Source of the DNA: Zopfochytrium polystomum
Lineage: Eukaryota > Chytridiomycota > Chytridiomycetes > Chytridiales > Chytridiaceae
NCBI GenBank assembly: GCA_025765615.1
Contig: JAIVFJ010000122.1
Location: forward strand, 62,001-126,000
DNA length: 64,000 nucleotides
Direction of reading: 5' to 3'
Of this stretch, positions 9,675 through 19,867 are shown one piece after another; within the stretch, counting starts at the first letter, position 1; each line of letters starts with the position of its first letter. The position numbers and the translations under genes are program-made. Below the pieces are notes generated by a model that saw only the letters and a program-made list of their open reading frames with translations, did no database searches and had not been told where the DNA came from.

Positions 9675-10135
9675 ACATCTCCTCCTCAACTACCCAACCA
9701 CTCGCGACTCTTTTTCGGTAACGATTGCTTTTTCCTCCCCCCCTCTTTTTCTCGCTCTCTCCCTCTCTCCCCCCCCTTCCTTTTCTTCCTAGTTCCTCTT
9801 TAGATCACCAAAACGAAAAAAGAAGAAAGAAAACTCCCCGCTCGTCATGTGGCCCTCCTCACCCTCCACTATCTCATCCTCACCATCCTCATCCTCATCC
9901 TCACCGTCCTCCTCCCCCCCCCCCCTCCTCAACTCTTCTTGCCCTCTCCAAATCGCCCCCCTCCCCTCGTCGTCCCTAGCAAGCTCGCTCGACGGCACCT
10001 CCAGCTTCACTGAGTGAACGCACCACATTCTACTCCCTCAACCCGAACCCTTCCAATCCCTTCGCGTCCCTTGCCAAGCTACCTGCCGCCGCCGCCGCCG
10101 CTGCTCGCCGAAACCTGGTTTTGAATTGAAAAACC
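8786..10135. other. Gene-free upstream region with microsatellites
   Basis: No gene is visible. It holds (GA)n at 8869-8893, (GATT)n at 9021-9044, (GGA)n near 9105-9136, (CCTG)n at 9525-9546, (CA)n at 9643-9676 and long C/T-rich tracts (9728-9790, 9860-9960) leading to the KH-domain gene. The pyrimidine-rich stretches close to the ATG at 10136 are plausible core-promoter or 5' UTR sequence. Confidence 0.6.
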
Positions 10136-12079
10136 ATGGAGACGAGCCGACTTGGGAACGAAAGTCTTAGTGTCGCGGCGACCAACCCACCTGTCTTGAA
10201 GAGGTCGCTGGAGGAAGCGCAGTCCGACGACGAGGACGGAGGCCGTGTTCACAAGCGGAAGGCCGTAGACTCGGCTGTGGCGCAAGTGGCGGAAGAAGAG
10301 TCTGTCGCCAGCGACAAGCCGGTCAGTATTGTTGCTGGCCCTCCAGCTCCCGACGCCGCCGTCCCTGCCACTGTGGCCCCGACGCCCGAAGCAGAGCCGA
10401 ATCCAGCTTCCTCGTCCTCGTCCTCTTCCTCTTCCTCTTCCTCTTCCACTACCAAGCCATCGCCCTCCTCCTCCTCCTCACCCCCAGACCAGGCTACTCC
10501 TCGGACGATCGCGATGCGCGCGCTTGTCTTTACAAAAGAAGCTGGAATCGTCATTGGCGGTCGCGGAAAGAACATTGCCGAGGTGCGCGACCTGTCGGGC
10601 GCCAAGGTCATGGTTTCTGAAAACCTCCCCGGCATCAACGAGCGCGTACTCACCGTCACGGGTCCGATCGACGCCGTCGCCAAGGCCTTTTCGGTGATCG
10701 CCACCAAGTTTGTCGAGGAGCAGCAGTCGACGCAGGACGTGAGCACGCGGCACACGTCGATCCGGCTGCTGATCCCGCACTCGCAGATGGGCTCGCTGAT
10801 CGGGAAGCAAGGGTCCAAGATCAAAGAGTTTCAGGAGCTGTCCGGGTCCAAGATTGTCGCGGCGGAGGACATGCTGCCGAACTCGACGGAGCGTACCGTC
10901 ACTATCAACGGCGTGGTGGCGTCGATCCACATTGCCACGTACCATGTCGGCATGACCCTGCTGGAGCACCCGGAACGTTCAAACGGCGTCGTGATGTACA
11001 AGCCTTCGCACTCGACTGCGGCGGCTGCGTCAATGGGCATGATGGGGGGTGGGGGCGGCGGGACCGCGGGTGGCGGTCGCATTCCTCCTGGAGGAGGTGG
11101 AGGAGGAGGAGGAGGTCTTGCACGCGGTCCTTCTCTACCGGCACTCCCGCCAGGCGTGGGTGCCGGGTTCGGCGACGGCAGCGCGCAAAACGGTCACGGG
11201 CACGGGCACGGTCACGGTCACGCCCATGCGCAGGCGCCGCACAGCAATCACGTCCACCACAACCACCACCACCATTCGCACTCGCTCGCTCATTCGCACG
11301 CACACCACGGCAGCCACCATCACCAGCACCACTCGGGGCCAAGCCAGTACCGTTCGCCCGCGGCGGCTGGGGGAGGTTTCGCGGGCCACGCGAACGGCGG
11401 CGGTAGTGTTGGCGGTGGTGTTGGCGCGAATGGATGGAATCCGTACAACGTTACAGGAGGGGCGGGCGCGTTGGGCCTGGGCGGGACCTTGCCCCACGGT
11501 GGCATGATATCTCCGTCTCCGTCATTGTCGTCGTCGTCCTTGTCCCCACCCTTGATGGCTGGTAGCGCCATGGGCGTGGGTGGAATGGGCATGGGCATGG
11601 GAATGGGAATGGGAATGGGAATGGGAATGGGAATGGGAATGGGCGTGGGCATGGGCATGGGCATGGGGACGACCGGCATGAACGGCATGAGCGCCATGTA
11701 CGGCCACAATCAGCTCAACCCGTCGGTAGCAGCAGCAGCAGCAGCAGCGGCCGCGCACGCGCTGCCGATCCAGCAGCAGCAAATCTTTATACCGAATGAC
11801 ATGGTCGGGGCGATCATTGGTAAAGGCGGCAGCAAGATCAACGAGATCCGGCGTGCTTCCGGGTGCCAGGTGAAGGTGGCGGAGGACCCGCGGGACGGGT
11901 CGACGACGGACCGGCTGGTGACGATCACGGGGACGGCCGAGGCGAACCAGATGGCGCTGTACATGCTCTACCAGCGGCTTGAGGCGGAGAAGGCGCGGGT
12001 CGCGGCGGTGGGAGGCGCCGCTAGTGCCGCCGCCGCCGCCTCCACGACGATGATGCAGCAAGGCGACGCGCTCCTTTAA
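10136..12079 (+). CDS. Three-KH-domain RNA-binding protein (PCBP/Hek2/Rnc1-like)
   Basis: An intronless 647-residue frame begins at the first ATG after a GC-rich leader. Three KH domains are visible: KH1 about 122-190 with the GRGK loop (VIGGRGKN), KH2 about 206-275 with GKQG (LIGKQGSKIKEF), and KH3 about 548-620 with GKGG (IIGKGGSKINEI). The triple KH layout with a long spacer before KH3 is that of poly(C)-binding proteins and yeast Hek2/Khd1, which bind mRNAs to control localisation, stability and translation. The N-terminus (1-120) is acidic then Ser-rich with a basic HKRK patch. The KH2-KH3 spacer is low complexity: Gly runs, a His-rich stretch (about 355-400), a Gly-Met repeat (about 483-520) and poly-Ala. 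Such disordered segments suggest granule formation. The ortholog is not certain. Confidence 0.9.
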   Translation: METSRLGNESLSVAATNPPVLKRSLEEAQSDDEDGGRVHKRKAVDSAVAQVAEEESVASDKPVSIVAGPPAPDAAVPATVAPTPEAEPNPASSSSSSSSSSSSSTTKPSPSSSSSPPDQATPRTIAMRALVFTKEAGIVIGGRGKNIAEVRDLSGAKVMVSENLPGINERVLTVTGPIDAVAKAFSVIATKFVEEQQSTQDVSTRHTSIRLLIPHSQMGSLIGKQGSKIKEFQELSGSKIVAAEDMLPNSTERTVTINGVVASIHIATYHVGMTLLEHPERSNGVVMYKPSHSTAAAASMGMMGGGGGGTAGGGRIPPGGGGGGGGGLARGPSLPALPPGVGAGFGDGSAQNGHGHGHGHGHAHAQAPHSNHVHHNHHHHSHSLAHSHAHHGSHHHQHHSGPSQYRSPAAAGGGFAGHANGGGSVGGGVGANGWNPYNVTGGAGALGLGGTLPHGGMISPSPSLSSSSLSPPLMAGSAMGVGGMGMGMGMGMGMGMGMGMGMGVGMGMGMGTTGMNGMSAMYGHNQLNPSVAAAAAAAAAHALPIQQQQIFIPNDMVGAIIGKGGSKINEIRRASGCQVKVAEDPRDGSTTDRLVTITGTAEANQMALYMLYQRLEAEKARVAAVGGAASAAAAASTTMMQQGDALL

Positions 12080-12554
12080 AGAAGATAAAGAAGACCCGGA
12101 GCAAGCGACGGGGGGGGTGACGTGTAGACCGTGCATGGTTGCGAGCGGGTCGAGTGTGTCTGTGTGCGCGAGCGACTTTGCTTTCCTTTTGTTCTTCTTC
12201 TTCTTCTTCTACTTCTTCTTTTTTTAATCTCTTTGCGTTTCTGTTTGGGTAGAATTGCAGCGAGTTGTTAGTGGCGACCAAAACCGTGTGGGTTGGGTAG
12301 TTTAGTTTCCTTCCTCTGCCCCCGCCCCCCCTTTCTCTTTTCTTTTTTTTTTTTCTTCGTTTGTTTGTTTGTTTGTTATTTTCTGTTCAAGTTCGGGGAG
12401 TGAAGAGGGCCAAGTGGGGAACATTTGAGAAGATGATGATAACGATTGATCGGGGCTGAATGAGTAAAGTAACTTCTCTTTTATGTTAGAGGGCCGCGGT
12501 TGCCTTTCTGTTTTCGCAAACTTTATCGAAAGTAGAGACTTGTGCTTGTCGGTT
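12080..12554. other. 3' flank of the KH-domain gene
   Basis: Follows the TAA at 12077-12079. It has TTC and T-rich runs, (GTTT)n at 12359-12376 and no convincing reading frame. The 3' UTR and polyadenylation site presumably lie here. Confidence 0.5.
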
Positions 12555-12954
12555 TTAACCCTTTAAGGGTTGATGCCACCATGCCAAACTTGGCACAATC
12601 ACCATCAAGTTGCAACATACCTAAAACCTGTACTGACATGAATTTCCCAAAATAGCACCAGCGTGTTCAGATTTGAAAGGGCTTTCTGCTGATAGTTTGC
12701 ATTTTGATGTATACCATCTGGGGGGCAAGTAAATGCAAGAACACTGTTGCTGTACCAATACGACTATTAGTCAACCAATGCAAAAACTGCACTAAAGTCT
12801 ATCAAATCTTGCATTCTACTTCAGAATTGGCCAAAAATTAAATGGATTAAGAGACTGGGGGTCCATTATTTTTTTTCTTCTGATGATTCATCCAAGCAAA
12901 AGTAGAAAAAAATACAGAAAAGGGCAAGCATTCACAGGGTCAGAAAATGTGACG
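12555..12954. repeat. Possible piggyBac-like non-autonomous element, copy 1
   Basis: TTAACCCTTTAAGGG at 12555-12569 is followed by GATGCCACC. A related stretch starts at 43684 (TTAACCTTTAAGGG, AGTGCCAC), and both share TTCAGA-TTGA-AGGGCTT further in. TTAA plus CC-rich termini are known for piggyBac transposons; the opposite terminus was not found, so the assignment is weak. Confidence 0.35.
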
Positions 12955-13700
12955 AGGGAAAGCAAATAATAGGCTAAAACTAACTTTATTGGGCTGTTGT
13001 CTAGGGGTGTTTCTACCCTACTTCTTGCCTAGTCCACAAAGTTTCCCTACTGATCTGTCTAACAGGGGTCTCAAACACAAAGAATGAACATTCAGAGGGA
13101 CAATCCTCTGAAGGATCAGAGCCTGAGCACCGATTACTCGCGTGGCTGCGGGCCGATGCAAGGGGAAACAGAAGGGCACTCCTGAGGGCGCAACACAACT
13201 GCAGAATAAAGAGAGAGAAGAGGGAAACTGAAAGAATTTGCTATGTTGGCTGATTGATGGATTGGGCTGCTGTGGTGTACACTACTGAAGGTGGTGGTGG
13301 TGGGAGGTTGATCTTGGCTTCTGTCAGTCTTGTGTTTGTCTTTATACAAAACTGTTACAAGGACCATCACTTGCAAAATGCTGCAAGCCATCCTTGCAGA
13401 GCAGTAACAGGTCAAAGCTCCTGCACACTGCTTACACCAAAAGACCCAAAACTAACAGAAACGGGGGTTTTTATCTCAGGAACCTAATCTCAAATACAAC
13501 AGGAGCAGTTAATAGCGACGGGACAGACAGGGCGCGACCTAGTGCCCCTTGTTGCAGACGGCGCTGCAGGAGCCCTCGTCGTCACCAGCGAAGGGGGGGA
13601 GAGAGAGAAGGGAGTCGACTATGTAGGGGTCAGAAGGTCGCCAGCAGGGAACTCGCACGCGGAAACACCTGCGATCGTACACGCACCCTGCCAGGCGGAA
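12955..13700 (-). repeat. Dispersed repeat R1, copy 2, interrupted by a solo LTR
   Basis: Reverse complement of 4045-4541, from AGGGAAAGCAAATAATAGGC to about GCACCCTGCCAGGCGG. The continuity is broken at 13229-13457 by a Copia-A solo LTR, which copy 1 lacks at the equivalent place. This gives a clean empty site for comparison. Confidence 0.75.
13229..13457 (-). repeat. Copia-A solo LTR with 5-bp target duplication
   Basis: On the minus strand it runs TGTTAGTTTTGGG to AAATTCTTTCA (229 bases) and is flanked by GAAAC at 13224-13228 and 13458-13462. The uninterrupted R1 copy has a single such pentamer. This defines the true Copia-A LTR ends (TG...CA) and indicates insertion followed by LTR-LTR recombination. 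Confidence 0.9.
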
Positions 13701-14221
13701 AAACTAGGGGAAAAAATCGGACCAACTCTCTGCGCTAACAATTCCTTTCATTATTATGCAACTGAGAGCCATCGTGCATTTTGTGCCTCTGAGAACCTGA
13801 GGCTTCTGAGAGACAGTAGTGGTCCGCTCCCGCGTTGGATGGCAAAGATAGAGTGCTCTTCGCATGGGTGAAGGGTACCCCACGGAACTGTCAATAAGAC
13901 TTCTCGCAAAAAAAAGGCGAACAAGAAAGGACAAACTCTCTGTACTTCTCTCTTCTTTGCATTCTTCTTCCAATTCCTTGCAGTGAGTGTGGTTCCAACA
14001 TTGATTGATTAGCAAAGGGGAAGGGGGGAGGGAAGGAGACAACGCCGATCGGCGCCGGAGAGGGTCTAGCCGGCACGCAGGAGGACAACGGCGACAGCCT
14101 CGCAACAATCACTAAGGCAAACCAAAAAGACCAAAACTAGACGTAATCAAATATCGAACCAGCAGCAGCAGCTATGATCCCCCAAACGTTCCGCTCGCTC
14201 CCAATACAAACAAAAATAGAT
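13701..14221. other. Downstream flank of the protease gene
   Basis: No gene is recognised. Short antisense open frames are present but compositionally biased and without family motifs. The protease 3' UTR should lie at the right end of this stretch. Confidence 0.5.
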
Positions 14222-16294
14222 TTAGCAGTCGACGCCCTCAAAGCAGCAGCTTGTGCACGAAGGGTCAAACAAGCACCGCGGGAACGGGCATACGCCATCT
14301 CCGGGCTCCTCCGGGTCCTCCGGCTCCGATGGGGGCTCCGGCAGGGGGTCTTGCGGCTCCACAGTCACGTCGGCGTGCAGCAAAATATTGGGCGTGTTCG
14401 ACGGCACGTTGGCAATCAGTCCGCGGGTGCCAATATTCACAACGTACGACTTGTGGTCTTTGACGGTCGTGTAGTTGGATTCACCAAGAGCGAGAGCGAG
14501 CACGCCGCAGCCGTGTGGGGACGCCATCGAAGTTCCAGAGATGGTGTTGGTCTGGCCATTGTTCCAGGTAGAGGTAATGTCCACACCGGGCGCAATCAGG
14601 TCGACGCACTTGCCCTTCTCGGAGAACGAGGCCAGCTTGTCATTCTTGTCCGACGCGGCAACCGTAAGCGCCTCGGCGACGCGGGCGGGCGACAGCTTGC
14701 ATGCGTCACCGGCAGAGTTCCCGGCGGCGACTGCGAACGCGATGCCGTTGCTGATCGCGGAACGGAGAGCAGCGTCCAGAGCGGCCGAGGCACCGCCGCC
14801 GAGCGACATGTTCGCCACAGCCTTCTTCGACCGCTTGGGCGCCTCGGTGGCGACCCACTCGATTCCAGAAATAACGTCGGAGTTGGATCCAGAGCCCTGC
14901 GAGTTCAGCACTTTGACCGCAACGATGCGGACCTTTTTGGCGACACCGTACGTGGAGCCACCGACGGTCCCAGAGACGTGGGTGCCGTGGCCGTTCCCGT
15001 CCTTGTCGTTCTTGTCGGTGGAGAAAGACGCACCAATCGAGGCGCGGCCCTCGAAATCGGGGTGGTCAATGTATGTTCCAGTGTCAACAATGTACGCGTC
15101 GACACCAGCTTTTGGGGTGGAACAAACAAATAAGCAGGTTCAGAAATCTTGGAACTTCACAATGAGCGCTGACCTCCTGCGGAATCCGGGTACACGTAGT
15201 CGCGAGCTCCGTTTTCGCGCGTGCCAACACGCTAGAATTGGGGCGGGAGCAAGATCGATTGAATTAGATATTACGGAGCAAGCAGAAACGAGCATCGAAT
15301 CGCACATACAGAGAGACCCCACGACGGAGGGTTCTTCTGGGTCCCCAAAATGGTGATGACCTGGTCCTGCTCGACGAAATCGACCTCGGGAAGTTTCTTT
15401 ATGTTCACAAATTTGGTTTTTTTTTTGTTTTTTTTTTTTGGATCGGGCAAATCAGTAAACCACGCGTAGATGAGGCAAAGGAAATAGGACCCACCTTCAG
15501 CGAGTTGGCAACCACTTCAGGAAGGCGCACGGCGTAGCCCTTGAATCCCTCGACAAACCAGTTGCGAATAACATGGAACTCATTCGCAAAGCTGGAGATT
15601 GCCGAGATGGAGGCAGCCGTTTCGTCCTGGGCGACCAACGGGTTGCTCATTGGGAAAGCAGAGGGGACGAAAAGCGACGAGAGCCAGGACAAGTGCATAG
15701 CGGCAGTGTGCTTGTCCACGTTCTTCTTGAACACAACAATGTACTGTGGGGTGAAGGGTGTTGAGGGGCGAGGGTGAGCGTTTGGGAAACCGAACAAGGT
15801 GGAGGCTGAGCCAGACTAGACCGCCGCACGAGCGAGCTGTACGGAATGACGGAAGACTAGGCTGGTGGTACCTGGTTAGGGATGAGGTCTCCCGCCTTTG
15901 CCGTTGGCGACGTCAGCAGCGACATGACTGAGGGGTGGTAGTCCTTGTCGCAGTCGGCGGCGGTGGAGGCGGCGGCAAGCGGCGCGTCAGCCAGTGCGGG
16001 TGGCGGAGACGGGGCAAAGTGGCCGCCATGCGAAGCGCGCATCCCTGCGGCCGCCTTGCCCCAGCGGAGGCGATCCTTCAGCGAGCCGTGCTCCTTGGCC
16101 GACGACGACGACGACGACGAGTCCTTTGCGGGGGCGATAGCGTCATTGTCGAGGGCGCCGCGCATCTTGCGGTCGTGGCGGTGGTGGTGTTGGGAGTTGT
16201 GGTCGTGCGGCTCGGGAGCGGCAGCGACGACTGACGAGAGGGCGACCATAGAGGCAGCCACGAGGGCCAGCCATTCGCGAGATATCAGGACCAT
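14222..16294 (-). CDS. Secreted subtilisin-like serine protease (S8A, proteinase K type)
   Basis: Five exons read from canonical sites: 16294-15872, 15743-15495, 15396-15310, 15231-15174 and 15108-14222 (567 residues). Residues 1-26 form a signal peptide (WLALVAASMVALSSVVAAA). A His/Ser/Ala-rich spacer follows, then an I9 inhibitor propeptide from about 142 (YIVVFKKNVDKH). The mature enzyme starts near NPPSWGLSRVGT. The catalytic triad is Asp281 (YIVDTGT), His313 (GHGTHVSG) and Ser466 (SGTSMASPHG), with the oxyanion Asn near 403 (AAGNSAGD). The propeptide folds and inhibits the enzyme until self-cleavage; the product should act outside the cell on proteins. After the catalytic domain a Pro/Glu-rich linker leads to a short tail with seven cysteines (CPFPRCLFDPSCTSCC...), which is not typical of proteinase K. 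Intron 2 contains an A tract on the sense strand. Confidence 0.93.
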
Positions 16295-16379
16295 GTTGTA
16301 TTTCCGGGCGGCAGCAGCAGCAGCAGCAGCAGCAGGCAGGAGTGGATGAGGTGGTGAGGAGGGGAAGCTACTTGGAGAC

Positions 16380-16576
16380 TATTTAGGAGGGAGGAGAAGA
16401 AGAGAAGGTGATGAGGTGTGTGTGAGTGTGTGTGAGTGTGTGTGTGACTGTGTGTGTGGCTGTGTGTGCGAAAGAGTCAGAGGCAGAGAGAGGAGGAGGA
16501 GAAAGAAGCGGCGCAGGCGAGCGAGCAGCGAGGGTTACGCGCGGCCTTTCCTCACTCCCAGTTGTCGTGAGACAGA

Positions 16577-16628
<52 letters not shown>

Positions 16629-16898
16629 TGAGCGAGAGATGGGGGGGTTTATATAGATAGGGCTTTGTTTGGCTGTCTGTCTCTGTTCGAGACTGAGAAG
16701 AGAGAGAGAGAGAGACAGAGCAATAGAAACAGCAGAAACAGCATATTGAGAGCAATCCTTCGACACACTCACCTCACTGCTTGGGCTGGCGCTGCGGCCA
16801 GCTGAGCTGGGACGGCATTTCAGTAGTGTGTGCAAGTCGATCCGAGAGAGAAAGAGAGAGTGAGTGGTAGGAAGAGTGAGAGAAAGAAAGAGAGAGTG

Positions 16899-16931
<33 letters not shown>

Positions 16932-17092
16932 CAGAGAGAGCAACTGTGAGAGAGACCGAGAGAGAGGCAGAGACAGAGAGGCGGAGAAACCGCGCTGTCG
17001 CTGCCCATACGGGTCTCGTCCGAACACCGGACAGGACTTCTCTTTGGGAGGACACACAAGCACGCGCACGCAAACACACACACACACACACA

Positions 17093-17142
<50 letters not shown>

Positions 17143-17160
17143 CTTTCTCTCTCTCTTCTG
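16380..17160. repeat. Microsatellite block upstream of the protease
   Basis: Contains (GT)n at 16416-16468, (GA)n at 16577-16626 and 16694-16722, GA-rich runs 16845-16930, (CA)n at 17070-17093 and (CT)n at 17093-17157. The long Ser/Leu-rich reading frames here are translations of these repeats. The region includes the protease promoter. Confidence 0.8.
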
Positions 17161-17630
17161 CTTTCTTTTTTATTGTTACAGGATGAGCAGTGTATCCAAA
17201 AATGGAAGGGCATTGCAAGTGCCATACTCCAAGGGAACAACCCAGCTGTGGCCAGGTCGGTCAAGCTGAACCAACACAGAAAGGAAGAAGCAAGGAGAAG
17301 GCAGGGAAAAAAGGAGGGGCAAGGTCGTCCACAGCGGAGAGCTGTTGTAAGGGGGGTTGTTGGCATGCAGGCAGAGCCATTGCAAAGAAAGGATGCAAGG
17401 GTGCTGTCAGGAACAGGGCAGGACAGGACAAGGCAGACAAGGAACTGAGAGGAGTGATGATTGTATTGGAAACAATAATTCACTTGAGGGATGGGACAGG
17501 TCCCCCATCCCCCTTTTATACCTTTTGAGAGTCTTCCTTGTCACAACTCAAAGAAAGCTCCAGAAAGAGCAATTAGTAATACAATGATACCAATGATACC
17601 AATGACAACAAGACAAGTCAGGAAAGCAAA
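17161..17630. other. Unassigned segment
   Basis: Moderately purine-rich sequence with no recognised gene. An acceptor-like TTACAG occurs at 17175-17180 after the CT microsatellite, but no matching coding exon was found. Confidence 0.4.
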
Positions 17631-17685
17631 GAAGGTTCCAGAAGGTTCCACAAGATTCCATGAAGGAATGTTCTAGAAGGTTCCA
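17631..17685. promoter_or_regulatory. Dense heat-shock-element array
   Basis: Contiguous inverted GAA/TTC pentamers: GAAGGTTCCAGAAGGTTCCA at 17631-17650, then AGATTCC, GAATGTTCTAGAAGGTTCC to 17684. The 5-base phasing (nGAAnnTTCn repeated) is the binding pattern of heat-shock factor trimers. No obvious target gene abuts it: R2 lies to the right and an unassigned segment to the left. Confidence 0.6.
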
Positions 17686-17783
17686 GAGGTTTCCAGAGGG
17701 TGATTCATAACAGGTGCAAGGTGTTAGGCGGAACTGACTGGTTAGCAGCAAGAGGCACAAGATGGACCTGAACCTATTGTGAC

Positions 17784-17970
17784 TGTCAGTTATCGTTCTC
17801 ACGATGCCCATGGGAGAGCGAGCCACTGCCATTGCATATCATCATCATGTATCAATAATTCATAACAGAGTTTTTCTCTTTTCTCTCCAAGTTGGGGAGA
17901 AGGACCACCCACAAACACACGTCTCTGCTTCATTCACTCCTTACACTCACTCACTGAGAGTAGACTGAGT
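17784..17970 (+). repeat. Dispersed repeat R2, copy 2
   Basis: Matches the start and end of the copy at 7431-7775 (GACTGTCAGTTATCGTTCTC; CCAAGTTGGGGAGAAGGACC) with the middle deleted. Confidence 0.75.
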
Positions 17971-18840
17971 GAACGACTGGGAGAGGGGGAGGGAGGCTAG
18001 GACAGGGGGACTATGCAGGGCACAAGTGAACCGTAATGGACTGGGATATGTGGAGCGTGCCTGGCAGAATGACTTGGCGGCGAAGATGTAAGTCTTGCCA
18101 AAGCTGCGCGCCTCGAAGTAGAATGGTCCAGTCCGTAGCAGAGTGATTGAGGTGAAGGCAGCCACAGCGGAGGCAAAGGAGGCCACCAGTCTTGACGTGA
18201 GTCTGTGACGCGCTGGAGGCCTGCCATAGTTGGAGGCGGTGGAGGCGGAGACCGCAGAAGGGGCTGGAGATTGTGGGCTGTGGCGAGCAGTGGATGGTGG
18301 TGAGGGTTGTAACTTGTCAGCGTTTGTGTGCAGGGCGGATAGTGTTGTTCCTCTCCCAGTTGGTTGTGTCCTCTCAGCGAGGTCGCCAAATTCGGAGATG
18401 GGCATCTTTCAGAAGGTTGTGGAAGATACAAGCAAGATCAGTGGTGGTAGCGTCAGCGGTGAGGCCGGAGCTGTGTAGTGTGTAGTAGAAGGATTGTGGA
18501 GAATCCAATAGGGTCAGTCGAAGGAAATTGAAACTACGGCCGGTTAAGCCAGAAGGTAGGAGAAGAAGCAGGGCGTAGGTACAGAGGATTTTCAATGGGA
18601 ATACAAGCGGCTAGAGAGGAGGTGAGGGAAGCTCGGAAGGAGTGAAGAGGCAGAAGAAGAAGGAGTCTGAACGACACGACCAAATATGAAGGAAGGTTTC
18701 GTTGGTAGCAAGGGGGCAGCAACGGCAATGGTCATTTGGAAAAACAGAGGGTACCATTGAATAAGGATAAGTTGCGAAGGACGGGATTTGGTGAGGAGTT
18801 AGTCGAAGTCGGCATTTTCCAGCCCTCTTGCGTCTTCTAC
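17971..18840 (-). pseudogene. Degenerate reverse-transcriptase-derived relic
   Basis: On the minus strand near 18800-18690 a frame reads LRLTPHQIPSFATYPYS followed by HCRCCPLATNETFLHIWSC. This resembles the C-terminal HCx2C...ETxxHxxxxC zinc-binding stretch found after the RT or RNase H of non-LTR elements. Downstream frames (LRLTLLDSPQSFYYTLHSS) remain partly open. Stops and frameshifts break the rest. Family identity is uncertain. Confidence 0.35.
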
Positions 18841-18948
18841 ATAATACAGTAATACCAAGGTGGTCGTTTTACAATAATGAATAATGCACAAGAACTCAAA
18901 AGAACCAGAATCAATGCAAAAACAGAAAAGAACGGACTTGTCAGACAA

Positions 18949-19801
18949 ATGGTAGGTGCCGCTGCCCCAGCCACGATCGTCGATCGCTTGCGAGGGGACG
19001 GGTGGGTCCCGGTACGCGCTGCGACTTCTTGCTGGTGAGCGTTAACTCGCTCGCGCGCACACACGCACTTATGCACGCACGGCAGACGATTTTTTCGTTC
19101 GAGGGAACAGATCGCGGCGATGGATGGATGGATAGACGAATGGACGGATGGATGGATGAACACGATGATTGATTGATTACGACGACGATTGACGTCCACT
19201 TACTTTTTGCCCCATCGCCCACACACACACACTTACCCATTGTTCTCATTTTTCTATATATTTATTTTTGTTCTTTACATTTTTCGCCCAACCACCCCAG
19301 CTGTTTTACTCGTTCTTCAAGACGCTCGTCGGCCAGCCCGTCACGGTGGAGCTCAAGAACGATCTGGCCATCTCGGGCACGCTCGTCTCGGTCGACCAGT
19401 TTCTTAATATTAAGCTGGACGACATTCAGGTCGTCGACGAGGAGCGGTTTCCGCATATGGTATAAGAGTGTTTGGCACGAAGAGAGAGAGAGAGAGTGTG
19501 TGTGTGTGTGTGAGTGTGTTTGTGCGTGTGTGTGTCTGTGCGCGCGTATGAGTATGTGTGTGCGCGCGTGCGCGTACCAGTGTGTCGTTTTGTTTCGTTT
19601 CCGTTTCCGTTCCTAGCATGTGCATGCAACGCCTGCTAATTTTTTTTTTTTTGTTTTTTCTGTCCTTCTTCTCTTTTTGCGCAGATGAGCGTCAAGAACT
19701 GCTTTATCCGCGGCAGCGTCGTGCGGTATGTCCACCTCCCGTCGGCGGCGGTCGACACGGCGCTTTTGCAGGACGCGACGCGGAAAGAGGCCAAGGCATG
19801 A
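18949..19801 (+). CDS. LSM2: U6 snRNA-associated Sm-like protein LSm2
   Basis: Three exons give 92 residues: the ATG alone (18949-18951) directly before a GTAGGT donor, then 19301-19459 and 19685-19801. Exon 2 reads LFYSFFKTLVGQPVTVELKN with the Sm1 motif to DIQVVDEERFPHM, and exon 3 begins MSVKNCFIRGSVVRYVHLP with the Sm2 motif (IRGSVVRYV). LSm2 joins the LSm1-7 ring in cytoplasmic mRNA decay and the LSm2-8 ring that binds the U6 3' end in splicing. The length matches the family (about 95). The ATG is supported because the conserved start M-LFYSFF is restored only by splicing it to exon 2. Intron 1 (349 nt) carries GATG repeats; intron 2 (225 nt) carries GT and T tracts. Confidence 0.95.
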
Positions 19802-19830
19802 TTGTCAATTGCGTATGGTGCGGCACACAC

Positions 19831-19867
<37 letters not shown>

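Noticed and set aside
9169..9979. Several plus-strand frames upstream of the KH gene
   Set aside because: Pro/His/Thr-rich low complexity arising from C-rich and CA-repeat DNA; no family features.
11320..11709. Antisense Met-Pro-Ile repeat frames
   Set aside because: Mirror of the Gly-Met hexamer repeat in the KH gene.
14174..15356. Long plus-strand frames of 319 and 293 codons
   Set aside because: Antisense of the GC-rich subtilase exons; no motif on the plus strand.
16383..17483. Long minus-strand open frame of 366 codons, Ser/Leu/Cys-Val-rich
   Set aside because: It is a translation of GA, GT and CT microsatellites with no domain; the repeats explain the absence of stops.
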